The notes under the pieces are model-generated. The model searched no databases and was not told where the DNA came from. It saw only the letters and a program-made list of their open reading frames with translations. Shown piece by piece: positions 17,219 through 26,322 of a stretch of DNA of 64,000 nucleotides. The stretch covers positions 5,979,001 through 6,043,000 of the forward strand of contig NZ_CP110128.1 of the NCBI RefSeq assembly GCF_028471945.1, written 5' to 3'. Position numbers and translations under genes: made by a program. Origin of the DNA: Pseudomonas sp. WJP1 (GTDB lineage: Bacteria; Pseudomonadota; Gammaproteobacteria; Pseudomonadales; Pseudomonadaceae). How positions within the stretch are numbered: position 1 is the first letter of the stretch; each line of letters starts with the position of its first letter.

Positions 17219-17704
17219 TCAACGCGGACGAACAGCCCCGGTGTGCAGATCGGCCCAGATGTGGCCGTTGGCGTAGCTGAGAAACTGGCAATACACCGTG
17301 TCGTTACGCAACAAGTCGATGATGACCCGGTATTGAGCCAGCGGGTAATACAGCGTCAGGATCTTGCTCTTGTCGTCGTAGAGCGGTTTTTTCAGGCTTT
17401 TGCTTTCGCCATCGAAATTGACCAGCACCTGACTGATGGTCGCGCCCTTGTTCAGGGATTTGCCCTTGAGGCGAATCATCAGCGGCGAGGTGACGGGGAT
17501 CGGCTGCTGGCTGGACTGGCGTTGACTGCCGACCACCACCGAATACTCGGTGACTTGCAGCAGTTGTTGCTGTTCCGGTTCCGCGTCACGCAGGTTCAGG
17601 TCATCCGGCGGCAGGAACTGCCCGTGCATGGGAGCCGGGGCGGCCGCCAATGGCAGGCTGAGGGTCAGCAACAGGGCGGCGCAGTAGCGGATCGAACGGC
17701 TCAT
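17219..17704 (-). CDS. Secreted/periplasmic protein, unknown
   Basis: A 161-residue protein with a Sec signal peptide (MSRSIRYCAALLLTLSLPLA, cleavage near AAA-PAP at residue 22). The mature part is rich in beta-prone and Lys residues (MIRLKGKSLNKG, SLKKPLYDDKSKILTLYYPL). No named family is recognised. It lies upstream of the PA4642-family gene on the same strand, with a REPIN separating it from the WbuC gene behind it. Confidence 0.7.
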   Translation of the reverse strand: MSRSIRYCAALLLTLSLPLAAAPAPMHGQFLPPDDLNLRDAEPEQQQLLQVTEYSVVVGSQRQSSQQPIPVTSPLMIRLKGKSLNKGATISQVLVNFDGESKSLKKPLYDDKSKILTLYYPLAQYRVIIDLLRNDTVYCQFLSYANGHIWADLHTGAVRPR

Positions 17705-17723
17705 GACAGGTTCCGGAGTCGAA

Positions 17724-17837
17724 TGTAGGAGCGAGCATGCTCGCGATGGTCGTCAACGATAACACTGGGAGCCTGATACCCCACGGTGGTCTTGAGTTCA
17801 TCGTCGGAGCGCCGCCCGGAGCATGCTCGCTCCTACA
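17724..17837. repeat. REPIN (paired inverted REPs)
   Basis: tgtaggagcgagcatgctcg at 17724 is matched by the inverted copy gagcatgctcgctcctaca ending at 17837, with a 70-base spacer. It belongs to the same subclass as the elements at 45584 and 59277. Confidence 0.85.
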
Positions 17838-17847
17838 GGAGGGGTGA

Positions 17848-18321
17848 TCAGTCGAACTGCGCGCGCATCCAGGCCTGATACTCGGCAACACCGGGCTCGC
17901 CTTCACGTGGCGCCCAATGAGCCAGCTCACCTTCGCCGACCGGGCGGTAGGGGCCCGCCTTGCACTCGAACATCAGGCTATCGGCTTCAAGCACCACCAG
18001 GCCGTGGAACACACCCGTAGGCAGGTCCACGCCGACACACTCGCCACCGGCCTGCAAGACCGTCTTGCTCAGGACAACACCGGACTCGTCAAAGATCAAC
18101 ACGCCCAACCGCCCCTTGAGCACCAGCAAGGTTTCGGCCTTGTTGTCGCCCAGGTGACGATGAGGCGGGACATACGTCGATGGTTGCAAGCCCACGGCCA
18201 TGCGATGGCAGGCGTCTTCCATCTGGTGGAAGTTGTGATGCTGGCGCCCGCGAGGGTTGGCCGCCGCTTTCTCGGCCAATTCGGCGAACAGGGTGTGATC
18301 AAGAAAGCGAGGCGTGGTCAT
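17848..18321 (-). CDS. WbuC family cupin metalloprotein
   Basis: A 157-residue protein with one cupin barrel. The metal-binding motif is PPHRHLGDNKAE (residues about 51-62), giving the His-x-His and Glu ligands; the second His is in TGVFHGLVV (near residue 105). The start region HHNFHQ is also His-rich. WbuC-like proteins are found in LPS/exopolysaccharide loci and elsewhere; the reaction is unknown. It is 3 bases downstream of hpt, so it is co-transcribed with that gene (PA4644-PA4645 order). Confidence 0.82.
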   Translation of the reverse strand: MTTPRFLDHTLFAELAEKAAANPRGRQHHNFHQMEDACHRMAVGLQPSTYVPPHRHLGDNKAETLLVLKGRLGVLIFDESGVVLSKTVLQAGGECVGVDLPTGVFHGLVVLEADSLMFECKAGPYRPVGEGELAHWAPREGEPGVAEYQAWMRAQFD

Positions 18322-18324
18322 GTC

Positions 18325-18882
18325 TTACATTCCTTTAACGGCAAAAATCCCGTTGGCGTTGCGCCAGTAGCCTTTGTAGTCCATGCCGTAGCCAAAGATA
18401 TAACGGTCGATGCACGGCAAACCGACGAAATCGGCCTTCAGGTCCGGACGCGCCTTGCGGTCGTGGTCCTTGTCGATCAGCACGGCGGTGTGCACTTTGC
18501 GCGCGCCGGCGTGTTTGCAGAAGTCGATGATCGCGCCCAGGGTATGACCTTCATCGAGGATGTCGTCGATGATCAGTACATCACGGTCGATGAACGACAC
18601 TTCCGGCTTGGCTTTCCAGAACAGCTCGCCGCCGCTGGTTTCGTTGCGGTAGCGGGTGGCGTGCAGGTAGGACGCTTCCAGCGGGAATTGCAGGTGTGTG
18701 AGCAGCTTGCCGGCAAAAATCAGCCCGCCGTTCATCACACAGAACACCACCGGATTGCTGTCCGCCAGTTCATCGTTGATGTGTGCACCGACGCGGGCGA
18801 TGGCTGCCTCGACTTCAGCTTCGGTGTACAGGCAGTCAGCCTCTCGCATGATTTGACGGATATGCTCGAGATCAGCGGACAT
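18325..18882 (-). CDS. hpt: Hypoxanthine-guanine phosphoribosyltransferase
   Basis: A 185-residue purine salvage enzyme converting hypoxanthine or guanine plus PRPP to IMP or GMP. The PRPP-binding motif is VLIIDDILDEGHTLGA (near residues 101-116); MNGGLIFAG is the Type I loop region. The ATG at 18882 (MSADLEHIRQIM) has GGAG seven bases upstream; the longer in-frame extension is rejected. It is divergent from upp, grouping purine and pyrimidine base salvage around one regulatory region. Confidence 0.9.
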   Translation of the reverse strand: MSADLEHIRQIMREADCLYTEAEVEAAIARVGAHINDELADSNPVVFCVMNGGLIFAGKLLTHLQFPLEASYLHATRYRNETSGGELFWKAKPEVSFIDRDVLIIDDILDEGHTLGAIIDFCKHAGARKVHTAVLIDKDHDRKARPDLKADFVGLPCIDRYIFGYGMDYKGYWRNANGIFAVKGM

Positions 18883-19044
18883 GGCGCTCTCCAGGGATGG
18901 CGGTTTCGGAAAAGCCGGCAAAGGTACGCATCTGGCGAGGCCAGATCAAGCGATTGTGGACTAACGTACTCTATGTCTATAGGACATCAACCTCGGATAG
19001 ATTAATCTAGGCCGGTTTTTTTGCCCGCCGCCGGAGCCTTTCCC

Positions 19045-19683
19045 ATGCCCATCCTCGAGATCCGCCACCCGCTGATCCGCCACAAACTTGGCCTAATGCG
19101 CCGCGCAGACATCAGCACGAAGAATTTCCGCGAGCTCGCTCAGGAAGTCGGTGCCCTGCTGACCTATGAAGCCACCAAAGACCTGCCGCTGGAAACCTAC
19201 GATATCGAAGGTTGGTGCGGCACCGTATCGGTGGAGAAGATCGCCGGCAAGAAGATTACCGTGGTGCCGATCCTGCGCGCCGGTATCGGCATGCTCGAAG
19301 GCGTGCTGAGCCTGATCCCGGGCGCCAAAGTCAGCGCCGTGGGCGTGGCCCGCAACGAGGAAACCCTCGAAGCCCACACCTACCTCGAGAAGCTGGTGCC
19401 GGAAATCGACGAACGCCTGGCGATGATCATCGACCCGATGCTCGCCACCGGCGGCTCGATGGTTGCCACCATCGACCTGCTGAAAAAAGCCGGTTGCAAG
19501 GACATCCGCGCCATGGTGCTGGTCGCTGCACCAGAAGGTATCGCCGTGGTCGAGAAAGCTCACCCGGACGTGATCATCTACACCGCTTCGATCGACCAGA
19601 AGCTCAACGAACACGGTTACATCATCCCGGGCCTGGGCGATGCTGGCGACAAGATCTTCGGCACCAAGCAGAAGGACGCGTGA
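19045..19683 (+). CDS. upp: Uracil phosphoribosyltransferase
   Basis: A 212-residue enzyme that makes UMP from uracil and PRPP. It starts [19 protein letters not shown], the typical Upp N-terminus; the PRPP motif is [12 protein letters not shown] (near residues 130-141) and the uracil-binding region [11 protein letters not shown] is near the end. The ATG at 19045 has GGAG nine bases upstream. It is followed two bases later by the uracil permease gene. The upstream region carries the palindrome tagattaatcta (18998-19009), a possible protein-binding site. Confidence 0.95.
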   Translation: MPILEIRHPLIRHKLGLMRRADISTKNFRELAQEVGALLTYEATKDLPLETYDIEGWCGTVSVEKIAGKKITVVPILRAGIGMLEGVLSLIPGAKVSAVGVARNEETLEAHTYLEKLVPEIDERLAMIIDPMLATGGSMVATIDLLKKAGCKDIRAMVLVAAPEGIAVVEKAHPDVIIYTASIDQKLNEHGYIIPGLGDAGDKIFGTKQKDA

Positions 19684-19685
19684 GC

Positions 19686-20960
19686 ATGCAGCAAGAGTTC
19701 AACGATCCGCTCTGGCGCACGGTGCTGTCTGGCGCCCAGATGCTGTTCGTGGCCTTCGGCGCCCTGGTGCTGATGCCGCTGATCACGGGTCTCGACCCGA
19801 ACGTGGCATTGTTCACCGCAGGCCTGGGGACGATTCTGTTCCAGGTCGTCACCGGGCGTCAGGTACCGGTGTTCCTGGCGTCGAGCTTCGCGTTCATCAC
19901 CCCGATCATTCTCGCCAAGGGCCAGTTCGGCCTCGCCGCGACCATGGGCGGCGTGATGGCGGCCGGTTTTGTCTATACGTTCCTCGGCCTGGCAGTGAAA
20001 ATCAAAGGCACCGGCTTCATCGACCGCCTGCTGCCGCCGGTGGTGATTGGCCCGGTGATCATCTCCATCGGCCTGGCCATGGCGCCGATCGCCGCCAACA
20101 TGGCGATGGGCAAGGCCGGTGACGGCAGCGAACTGATCCATTACCAGACGGCGATGCTGATCTCGATGCCGGCGCTGCTGACCACCCTGATCGTCGCCGT
20201 GTTCGGCAAAGGCATTTTCCGCCTGGTGCCGATCATTTCCGGTGTGCTGGTGGGGTTTGCCATGGCGTTCTACTTTGGCGTGGTCGATACCGCGAAAATT
20301 GCCGCAGCGCCCTGGTTCGCCATTCCCCACTTCACCGCCCCGGAATTCAACTGGCAGGCGATCCTGTTCATCGTTCCCGTGGCCCTGGCACCGGCCATCG
20401 AGCACATCGGCGGCGTGATTGCCGTGGGTAGCGTGACCGGTCGCGATTACCTGAAGAAACCTGGCCTGCATCGTACCCTGCTGGGTGATGGCATTGCCAC
20501 CACCGCCGCCGGCCTGTTCGGCGGTCCGCCCAACACCACGTACGCCGAAGTCACTGGCGCGGTGATGCTGACCAAGAACTACAACCCGAAAATCATGACC
20601 TGGGCGGCGATCTTCGCCATCAGCCTGGCGTTCATCGGCAAATTCGGTGCGTTGCTGCAAAGTATTCCAGTCCCGGTGATGGGCGGGATTCTCTGCCTGT
20701 TGTTCGGCTCGATTGCGGCCGTGGGGATGAACACGCTGATTCGCCACAAGATTGACCTGGGCGAAGCGCGCAACCTGGTGATCGTCTCGGTGACCCTGGT
20801 GTTCGGTATTGGCGGCGTGCTGGTCGGTACGGGCACAGGTCCCGACGACTTCGGCCTCAAAGGCATCGCGCTGTGCGCGGTGGTGGCGATTGCGCTGAAC
20901 CTGATCCTGCCGGGCAATGACAGCTGGAAGCACAAGAAGGCGCAAGATCCGTTGATCTAA
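19686..20960 (+). CDS. uraA: Uracil permease
   Basis: A 424-residue nucleobase:cation symporter-2 protein with about 14 hydrophobic segments. Family signatures include VALAPAIEHIGGVIAVGSVT (with the substrate-binding Glu) and LFGGPPNTTYAEVTGAV. It imports uracil for Upp, encoded 2 bases upstream, so the two form a salvage operon. The start is the ATG at 19686 (MQQEFNDPL) with AAGGA upstream; an in-frame GTG at 19680 is a close alternative that would overlap upp. Confidence 0.93.
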   Translation: MQQEFNDPLWRTVLSGAQMLFVAFGALVLMPLITGLDPNVALFTAGLGTILFQVVTGRQVPVFLASSFAFITPIILAKGQFGLAATMGGVMAAGFVYTFLGLAVKIKGTGFIDRLLPPVVIGPVIISIGLAMAPIAANMAMGKAGDGSELIHYQTAMLISMPALLTTLIVAVFGKGIFRLVPIISGVLVGFAMAFYFGVVDTAKIAAAPWFAIPHFTAPEFNWQAILFIVPVALAPAIEHIGGVIAVGSVTGRDYLKKPGLHRTLLGDGIATTAAGLFGGPPNTTYAEVTGAVMLTKNYNPKIMTWAAIFAISLAFIGKFGALLQSIPVPVMGGILCLLFGSIAAVGMNTLIRHKIDLGEARNLVIVSVTLVFGIGGVLVGTGTGPDDFGLKGIALCAVVAIALNLILPGNDSWKHKKAQDPLI

Positions 20961-20976
20961 GCAGCTTCAAGGACGC

Positions 20977-21061
20977 CTTCGCGGGCAAGCCTCGCTCCTA
21001 CAAGATGTCGTCGTCCTATTGACCGACGTAAATCCTGTAGGAGCGAGGCTTGCCCGCGAAG
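20977..21061. repeat. REPIN (paired inverted REPs, GCTTGCCCGCGAA type)
   Basis: cttcgcgggcaagcctcgct (20977 on) and its exact inverted copy ending at 21061 flank a 33-base spacer. It lies between the convergent uraA and hemH genes and may help terminate both. Confidence 0.9.
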
Positions 21062-21070
21062 CTTTTGGGC

Positions 21071-22093
21071 TTACAACACCAATGGCGCCCTTTCACACAA
21101 CGCATTCAACGCCTTCGCCCACTGCGGGTCATCGTTGAGGCACGGCACCAGCACCAACTCCTCTCCCCCCGCTTCGCGGAATTGCTCCCGCCCGCGATCG
21201 CCGATTTCTTCCAGCGTCTCGATGCAATCGGCCACGAAGGCCGGGCACATCACCAGCACTTTCTTCGCGCCGCTTTTGCCCAGCTCATCCAGGCGCGCCT
21301 CGGTGTAGGGCTCGATCCACTTGGCTCGCCCCAGGCGCGACTGGAATGACACCGACCATTTGCCGTCCGGCAATCCCATACGCTTGGCGAACGCTGCGGC
21401 GGTGCGCAGGCATTGACCGCGATAACAGGTCGCGACCACTTGCGGCGGTGCACCGGCGCAGCAATCGCCCCCGCCTTCGAAGCTATGCCCCGGGTTGAGC
21501 TTCGTCAGGTGCCGCTCCGGCAAACCATGGAAGCTCAACAGCAGGTGATCGTAATCCTGTTCCAGATAAGGCCGGGTCGTGGCCACCAGCGCATCGAGGT
21601 ATTCCGGTTGATCGTAGAACGGCTGCAGCACCGACAGTTGCACGTCGAGGTTTTTCTCACGCACTACCCGCTTGGCCTCTTCGATCACCGTCGTCGTGGT
21701 GCTGTCGGCGAATTGTGGATAAAGCGGTGCCAGTGTTATCCGCTTGTGCCCTTGGGCTACCAGGCGTACCAGTGTCGATTCGATCGACGGCTCACCATAG
21801 CGCATGGCCAGTTCCACCGGGCCGTGATGCCACTGCGCTGTCATGGCCTTCTGCAGGCGCCGGCTGAGTACCACCAGCGGCGAGCCCTCGTCCCACCAGA
21901 TCGACGCGTAGGCATGCGCCGACTGTTCGGGGCGCTTGATCAGGATCAGCGATACCAGCAAACGCCGCACTGGCCATGGCAGGTCGATGACGTACGGGTC
22001 CATCAGGAACTGATTGAGGTAGCGGCGCACATCCGCTACCGAAGTGGAGGCCGGTGAGCCCAGGTTGACCAGAAGCAACGCGTGATCGGTCAT
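21071..22093 (-). CDS. hemH: Ferrochelatase
   Basis: A 340-residue enzyme inserting Fe2+ into protoporphyrin IX, the last step of haem synthesis. It starts [16 protein letters not shown]; the catalytic His lies in [12 protein letters not shown] (near residue 194), with CAGAPPQV and [16 protein letters not shown] following as family motifs. The length fits bacterial HemH. It is the second gene of a minus-strand pair with the yfcH-like gene, 13 bases apart. Confidence 0.95.
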   Translation of the reverse strand: MTDHALLLVNLGSPASTSVADVRRYLNQFLMDPYVIDLPWPVRRLLVSLILIKRPEQSAHAYASIWWDEGSPLVVLSRRLQKAMTAQWHHGPVELAMRYGEPSIESTLVRLVAQGHKRITLAPLYPQFADSTTTTVIEEAKRVVREKNLDVQLSVLQPFYDQPEYLDALVATTRPYLEQDYDHLLLSFHGLPERHLTKLNPGHSFEGGGDCCAGAPPQVVATCYRGQCLRTAAAFAKRMGLPDGKWSVSFQSRLGRAKWIEPYTEARLDELGKSGAKKVLVMCPAFVADCIETLEEIGDRGREQFREAGGEELVLVPCLNDDPQWAKALNALCERAPLVL

Positions 22094-22106
22094 GCAACGT
22101 CCTATT

Positions 22107-23009
22107 TCAAAGGCGGCTGGAAAGGTCGTCCAGGGCCGCGCGCAAATCAGTGAACTGGAAAGTGAAACCCGCTTCCAGCAAGCGAGCCGGTACTGCCTTC
22201 TGGCCGCCCAGCAACAGCAATGACAACTCGCCCAGGCACACCTTTAACGCCAAGGCCGGCATGGGCATGAACGTCGGGCGGTGCAGCACGCTGCCCAACG
22301 TCTTGGCGAACTCGCGGTTGCGCACCGGTTTGGGCGCGCAGGCATTATAAGGACCAGTGGCGCTTTGCCGATGCAGAAGAAAATCAATCAGGGCAATTTG
22401 ATCGTTGATATGAATCCACGACATCCACTGCCGGCCACTGCCGATAGGCCCGCCCAGCCCCAGTTTGAACGGCAACAACAGGCGCGACAAAAAGCCGCCC
22501 TCTGCCGACAACACCAGCCCGGTGCGAATGAAGATCACGCGCATGCCCAAACCTTCGGCGCGCTGGGCAGTTTCCTCCCAGGCTATGCATAGCTGACTGG
22601 CGAAATCATCGATGACCGGTGGCGAATTCTCGGTCAGTTCACGCTCACCGCCATCGCCGTACCAACCGACCGCGGATCCCGAAATCAATACCTGCGGTTT
22701 CTGTTCACGGCTTTCGAGCCAGGCCAGCAGGGTTTCCGTCAGGGTGATGCGACTGCTCCACAACAGGGCTTTGCGCTTGTGGGTCCATGGGCGATCGGCG
22801 ATCGGCGCACCGGCCAGATTGACGATGGCGTCCACCGGGTCTTGCCCGATCTCTTCAAGCCGGGCAATGCCACGCACCTGGGCTCCGCAGATTTTGGTGA
22901 CTTTTGCAGGCGTCCGGCTCCAGACTGTAAGGCGATGCCCTTGACTCAACCAGTGACGGCAGAGCTGACGTCCTATCAAACCAGTACCGCCGGTCAGCAA
23001 TATGTGCAT
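22107..23009 (-). CDS. TIGR01777/YfcH family NAD(P)-dependent epimerase-like protein
   Basis: A 300-residue extended-SDR-like protein. The N-terminal Rossmann motif is [16 protein letters not shown], then [19 protein letters not shown] (family signature) and the C-terminal DUF1731 region ending in LDDLSSRL. The reaction is unknown. It is co-directional with hemH, 13 bases upstream of it. It is divergent from the FAD-oxidoreductase gene, whose promoter carries a LitR-type operator. Confidence 0.88.
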   Translation of the reverse strand: MHILLTGGTGLIGRQLCRHWLSQGHRLTVWSRTPAKVTKICGAQVRGIARLEEIGQDPVDAIVNLAGAPIADRPWTHKRKALLWSSRITLTETLLAWLESREQKPQVLISGSAVGWYGDGGERELTENSPPVIDDFASQLCIAWEETAQRAEGLGMRVIFIRTGLVLSAEGGFLSRLLLPFKLGLGGPIGSGRQWMSWIHINDQIALIDFLLHRQSATGPYNACAPKPVRNREFAKTLGSVLHRPTFMPMPALALKVCLGELSLLLLGGQKAVPARLLEAGFTFQFTDLRAALDDLSSRL

Positions 23010-23132
23010 GACTACTTCCTCGCGTGGCGTTTTACCCTGATCACTAGTCTATTTTTATAAGCAAGGGATCTTTTGGTATCGGGCAGGCCCTGTGTTTAAC
23101 AATAGGCCAAGCTGTCAGAACGAGAACGCTGA

Positions 23133-24194
<1,062 letters not shown>

Positions 24195-24214
24195 CTGCAA
24201 CACCCGACACTGAC

Positions 24215-24275
24215 TTGCCAGCGATGAATGATAATGCGGTGCGGCTGAACACCGCTGCACCTGGATCGCTGGCAA
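24215..24275. repeat. Long imperfect inverted repeat
   Basis: ttgccagcgat (24215-24225) is an exact inverse of atcgctggcaa (24265-24275), and an inner gcggtg/caccgc stem (24236-24255 region) makes a large hairpin. There is no T-run, so it is not an ordinary terminator. It may block read-through between the two light-regulated units or be a diverged REPIN. Confidence 0.55.
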
Positions 24276-24312
24276 CATGCATCAGGCCAGTCACCCGCCT
24301 CACCAAAAAACT

Positions 24313-24336
24313 TATACAACTAATTTGACTTGTACA
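24313..24336 (+). promoter_or_regulatory. Putative LitR/PplR operator 1 of the photolyase operon
   Basis: TATACA-N12-TGTACA (24313-24318, 24331-24336) matches the class II LitR direct-repeat consensus as I recall it. It overlaps the -35 element TTGACT. Confidence 0.75.
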
Positions 24337-24352
24337 CTTTTGAATCTATGAT
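24325..24352 (+). promoter_or_regulatory. Promoter of the rudS-litR-phr operon
   Basis: TTGACT (24325-24330), 16-base spacer, TATGAT (24347-24352). It is flanked by an operator over the -35 and another just after the start point. Confidence 0.7.
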
Positions 24353-24362
24353 GAACCTATGT

Positions 24363-24386
24363 TGTACAGACTTTCAGCTCTGTACA
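24363..24386 (+). promoter_or_regulatory. Putative LitR/PplR operator 2 of the photolyase operon
   Basis: A perfect TGTACA-N12-TGTACA (24363-24368, 24381-24386). It covers roughly +4 to +27 of the predicted transcript, the place where a repressor would block initiation or clearance. Confidence 0.8.
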
Positions 24387-24408
24387 GGTTTAGATTCCGA
24401 GGTGCTCG

Positions 24409-25368
24409 ATGCCCCTGCCCCCTGCCAAACCGAAAATCGCCATCAGCGCCTGCCTGATGGGTTTTGACGTGCGCTACAACGGCGGGCACAAGGCGTCGCG
24501 ACTGTGCAGGCAGGTCCTCAGCGACTACTTCGACTTCGTCCCGATCTGCCCGGAAGTCGCCATTGGACTGGGCATTCCGCGCCAACCAATCCGACTGGTG
24601 GGAGATGCGGATGCACCCCAGGCCGTCGGCACGGTCGACCGCGACATCAATGTCACCCAACCGCTGGCCAACTATGGTCGGCAGATGGCGGCGGAGCTTG
24701 GTGATATCTGCGGTTACATCTTCATGCAGCAATCCCCTTCCTGCGGCCTGGAGCGGGTCAAGGTCTACCACGTCAATGGCGCACCGGTGAAGGGCGGTGG
24801 CCGGGGCATCTACGCCCGGGCGTTCTGTGCCCAGCAAGCGGACCTGCCGGTGGAAGAAGACGGCCGTCTGAACGACCCGGTGCTGCGAGAAAACTTTCTC
24901 ACCCGCGTATTCGCCTATGGCGACTGGCAACAGCTGCTGCGAGAAGGCCTGAGCCGTCCCGGCCTGACAACATTTCACTCGCGCTACAAGTACCTGTTGA
25001 TGGCTCATAACCCGATGCAATACAAAATTCTCGGCAATTTGCTGGGCAACATGGGCCATAGCGACCCGAAAGAACTTGGACCACGCTACTTCAGCCTGTT
25101 GATGGCCGCCCTGAAGCAATGCGCGACCCGCCGCACCCACACCAATGTATTGCAGCACCTGAGCGGCTATCTGAAAAAGGCCATCAGTGCCGAGGACAAG
25201 CAGGAAGTGCAACACCTCATCGCTCAATACCGCCAAGGCATCGTGCCGCTGGTGGTGCCGCTGACGTTGCTCAAGCATCACTTTCGTCAACATCCGGACC
25301 CGTACATCGATCAGCAGGCGTACCTGCAACCCCATCCGGAAAATCTCAGCCTGCGAAACGCCATCTGA
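24409..25368 (+). CDS. rudS: RudS-type tRNA 4-thiouridine desulfidase (DUF523-DUF1722)
   Basis: A 319-residue two-domain protein. The N-terminal DUF523/TudS domain (about 8-165) has the three Cys that bind a [4Fe-4S] cluster, Cys15 (ISACLMG), Cys47 (VPICPE) and Cys112 (SPSCGLE), plus Glu49. The C-terminal part (about 190-310; YKYLLMAHNPMQYKILG) is DUF1722/YbgA. As I recall, this fusion was characterised in pseudomonads as RudS, which removes sulfur from 4-thiouridine in tRNA. It is first in an operon with a LitR-like regulator and photolyase. 4-Thiouridine is the near-UV chromophore of tRNA, which fits light induction. It overlaps the next gene by one base. Confidence 0.82.
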   Translation: MPLPPAKPKIAISACLMGFDVRYNGGHKASRLCRQVLSDYFDFVPICPEVAIGLGIPRQPIRLVGDADAPQAVGTVDRDINVTQPLANYGRQMAAELGDICGYIFMQQSPSCGLERVKVYHVNGAPVKGGGRGIYARAFCAQQADLPVEEDGRLNDPVLRENFLTRVFAYGDWQQLLREGLSRPGLTTFHSRYKYLLMAHNPMQYKILGNLLGNMGHSDPKELGPRYFSLLMAALKQCATRRTHTNVLQHLSGYLKKAISAEDKQEVQHLIAQYRQGIVPLVVPLTLLKHHFRQHPDPYIDQQAYLQPHPENLSLRNAI

Positions 25369-26309
25369 TGAAACCCCTACTCGACAGCAGCGCCAGCGAA
25401 GACTTTGGTGCCGACTTCAAGAAAGCCCTGGACGAAGGCTGGCTGCCGATCCGCGAAGTTGCCCGCCAGACCGGGGTGAACGCCGTGACGCTGCGAGCCT
25501 GGGAACGTCGCTACGGCCTGATCGTGCCGCAACGCACACCCAAGGGCCACAGGCTGTTCTCGGCCGAACATGTCCAACGCATCCTGGCGATCCTCACCTG
25601 GATCAACCGCGGCGTGGCCGTCAGCCAGGTCAAGCAATTGCTCGACACGCCGCAGGCTTTCAGCGGGTTCGTCGAAAACGATTGGCAAGTGTTGCGCCAT
25701 ACCTTGTTCACCGCCGTCACGCAGCTGAGTGAACGCAGCCTGGACGACACCATCAATCAGGCCATGGCGCTGTACCCGCCGCGAACCCTGTGCGAACAGT
25801 TACTCATGCCCCTGCTGGCTGAACTGGAACAACGCTGGCAAGGCCAGTTCGGCACGCAGATGGAACGAGGATTCTTCTACTCCTGGCTGCGAAGCAAGTT
25901 TGGCGCGCGCCTCTACCATAACAATCGTCAGTTACACGGCGCGCCACTGCTGCTGATCAACCACTCGGACCTGCCCCTTGAACCCCACGTGTGGCTCACG
26001 GCCTGGTTGATCAGTAGTGCCGATTGTCCGGTGCAAGTATTTGACTGGCCGCTCCCGGCCAGTGAACTGGCACTGGCTGTCGACCTGCTGCAACCACGCG
26101 GCGTACTGCTGTATTCCAGTAAAGCGATAAACCTTTCACAACTGGTGAAACTTTTAAACGGCGCCAGTTGCCCAAAAATGATCGCCGGACCAACGGTGTG
26201 TATTCACAACACCGAGTTGTCCGCGATAACTTCAGAGATCGCTGATCTGTACCTGGCCGAAACCCCCTTGGCGGCGCACCAGGTACTCGTTCAATGCGGA
26301 CTCATTTAA
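25368..26309 (+). CDS. MerR-family regulator, LitR/CarH-like (class II, no B12 motif)
   Basis: A 313-residue protein. The MerR HTH is at about 25-95 (LPIREVARQTGVNAVTLRAW, then GHRLFSAEHVQRI). The rest has the helical plus Rossmann-like shape of the cobalamin-binding half of CarH/LitR. I cannot find the DxHxxG motif needed to bind adenosyl-B12, so it resembles the class II LitR (PplR) proteins of P. putida, which rely on a separate LOV photosensor. The start overlaps the rudS stop (TGATG), implying coupling. It probably represses its own operon through the TGTACA direct repeats. Confidence 0.85.
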   Translation: MKPLLDSSASEDFGADFKKALDEGWLPIREVARQTGVNAVTLRAWERRYGLIVPQRTPKGHRLFSAEHVQRILAILTWINRGVAVSQVKQLLDTPQAFSGFVENDWQVLRHTLFTAVTQLSERSLDDTINQAMALYPPRTLCEQLLMPLLAELEQRWQGQFGTQMERGFFYSWLRSKFGARLYHNNRQLHGAPLLLINHSDLPLEPHVWLTAWLISSADCPVQVFDWPLPASELALAVDLLQPRGVLLYSSKAINLSQLVKLLNGASCPKMIAGPTVCIHNTELSAITSEIADLYLAETPLAAHQVLVQCGLI

Positions 26310-26322
26310 AGGCACTTGCGCA

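Noticed and set aside
19212..19685. Upstream extension of the uraA frame
   Set aside because: It lies inside upp in another frame and has Arg/His-rich nonsense composition; uraA starts at 19686.
21714..21722. Perfect DnaA 9-mer inside hemH
   Set aside because: Within coding sequence with no neighbouring boxes; expected by chance.
25119..25367. Upstream extension of the LitR-like regulator frame
   Set aside because: Overlaps rudS in another frame; the ATG at 25368 coupled to the rudS stop is the natural start.
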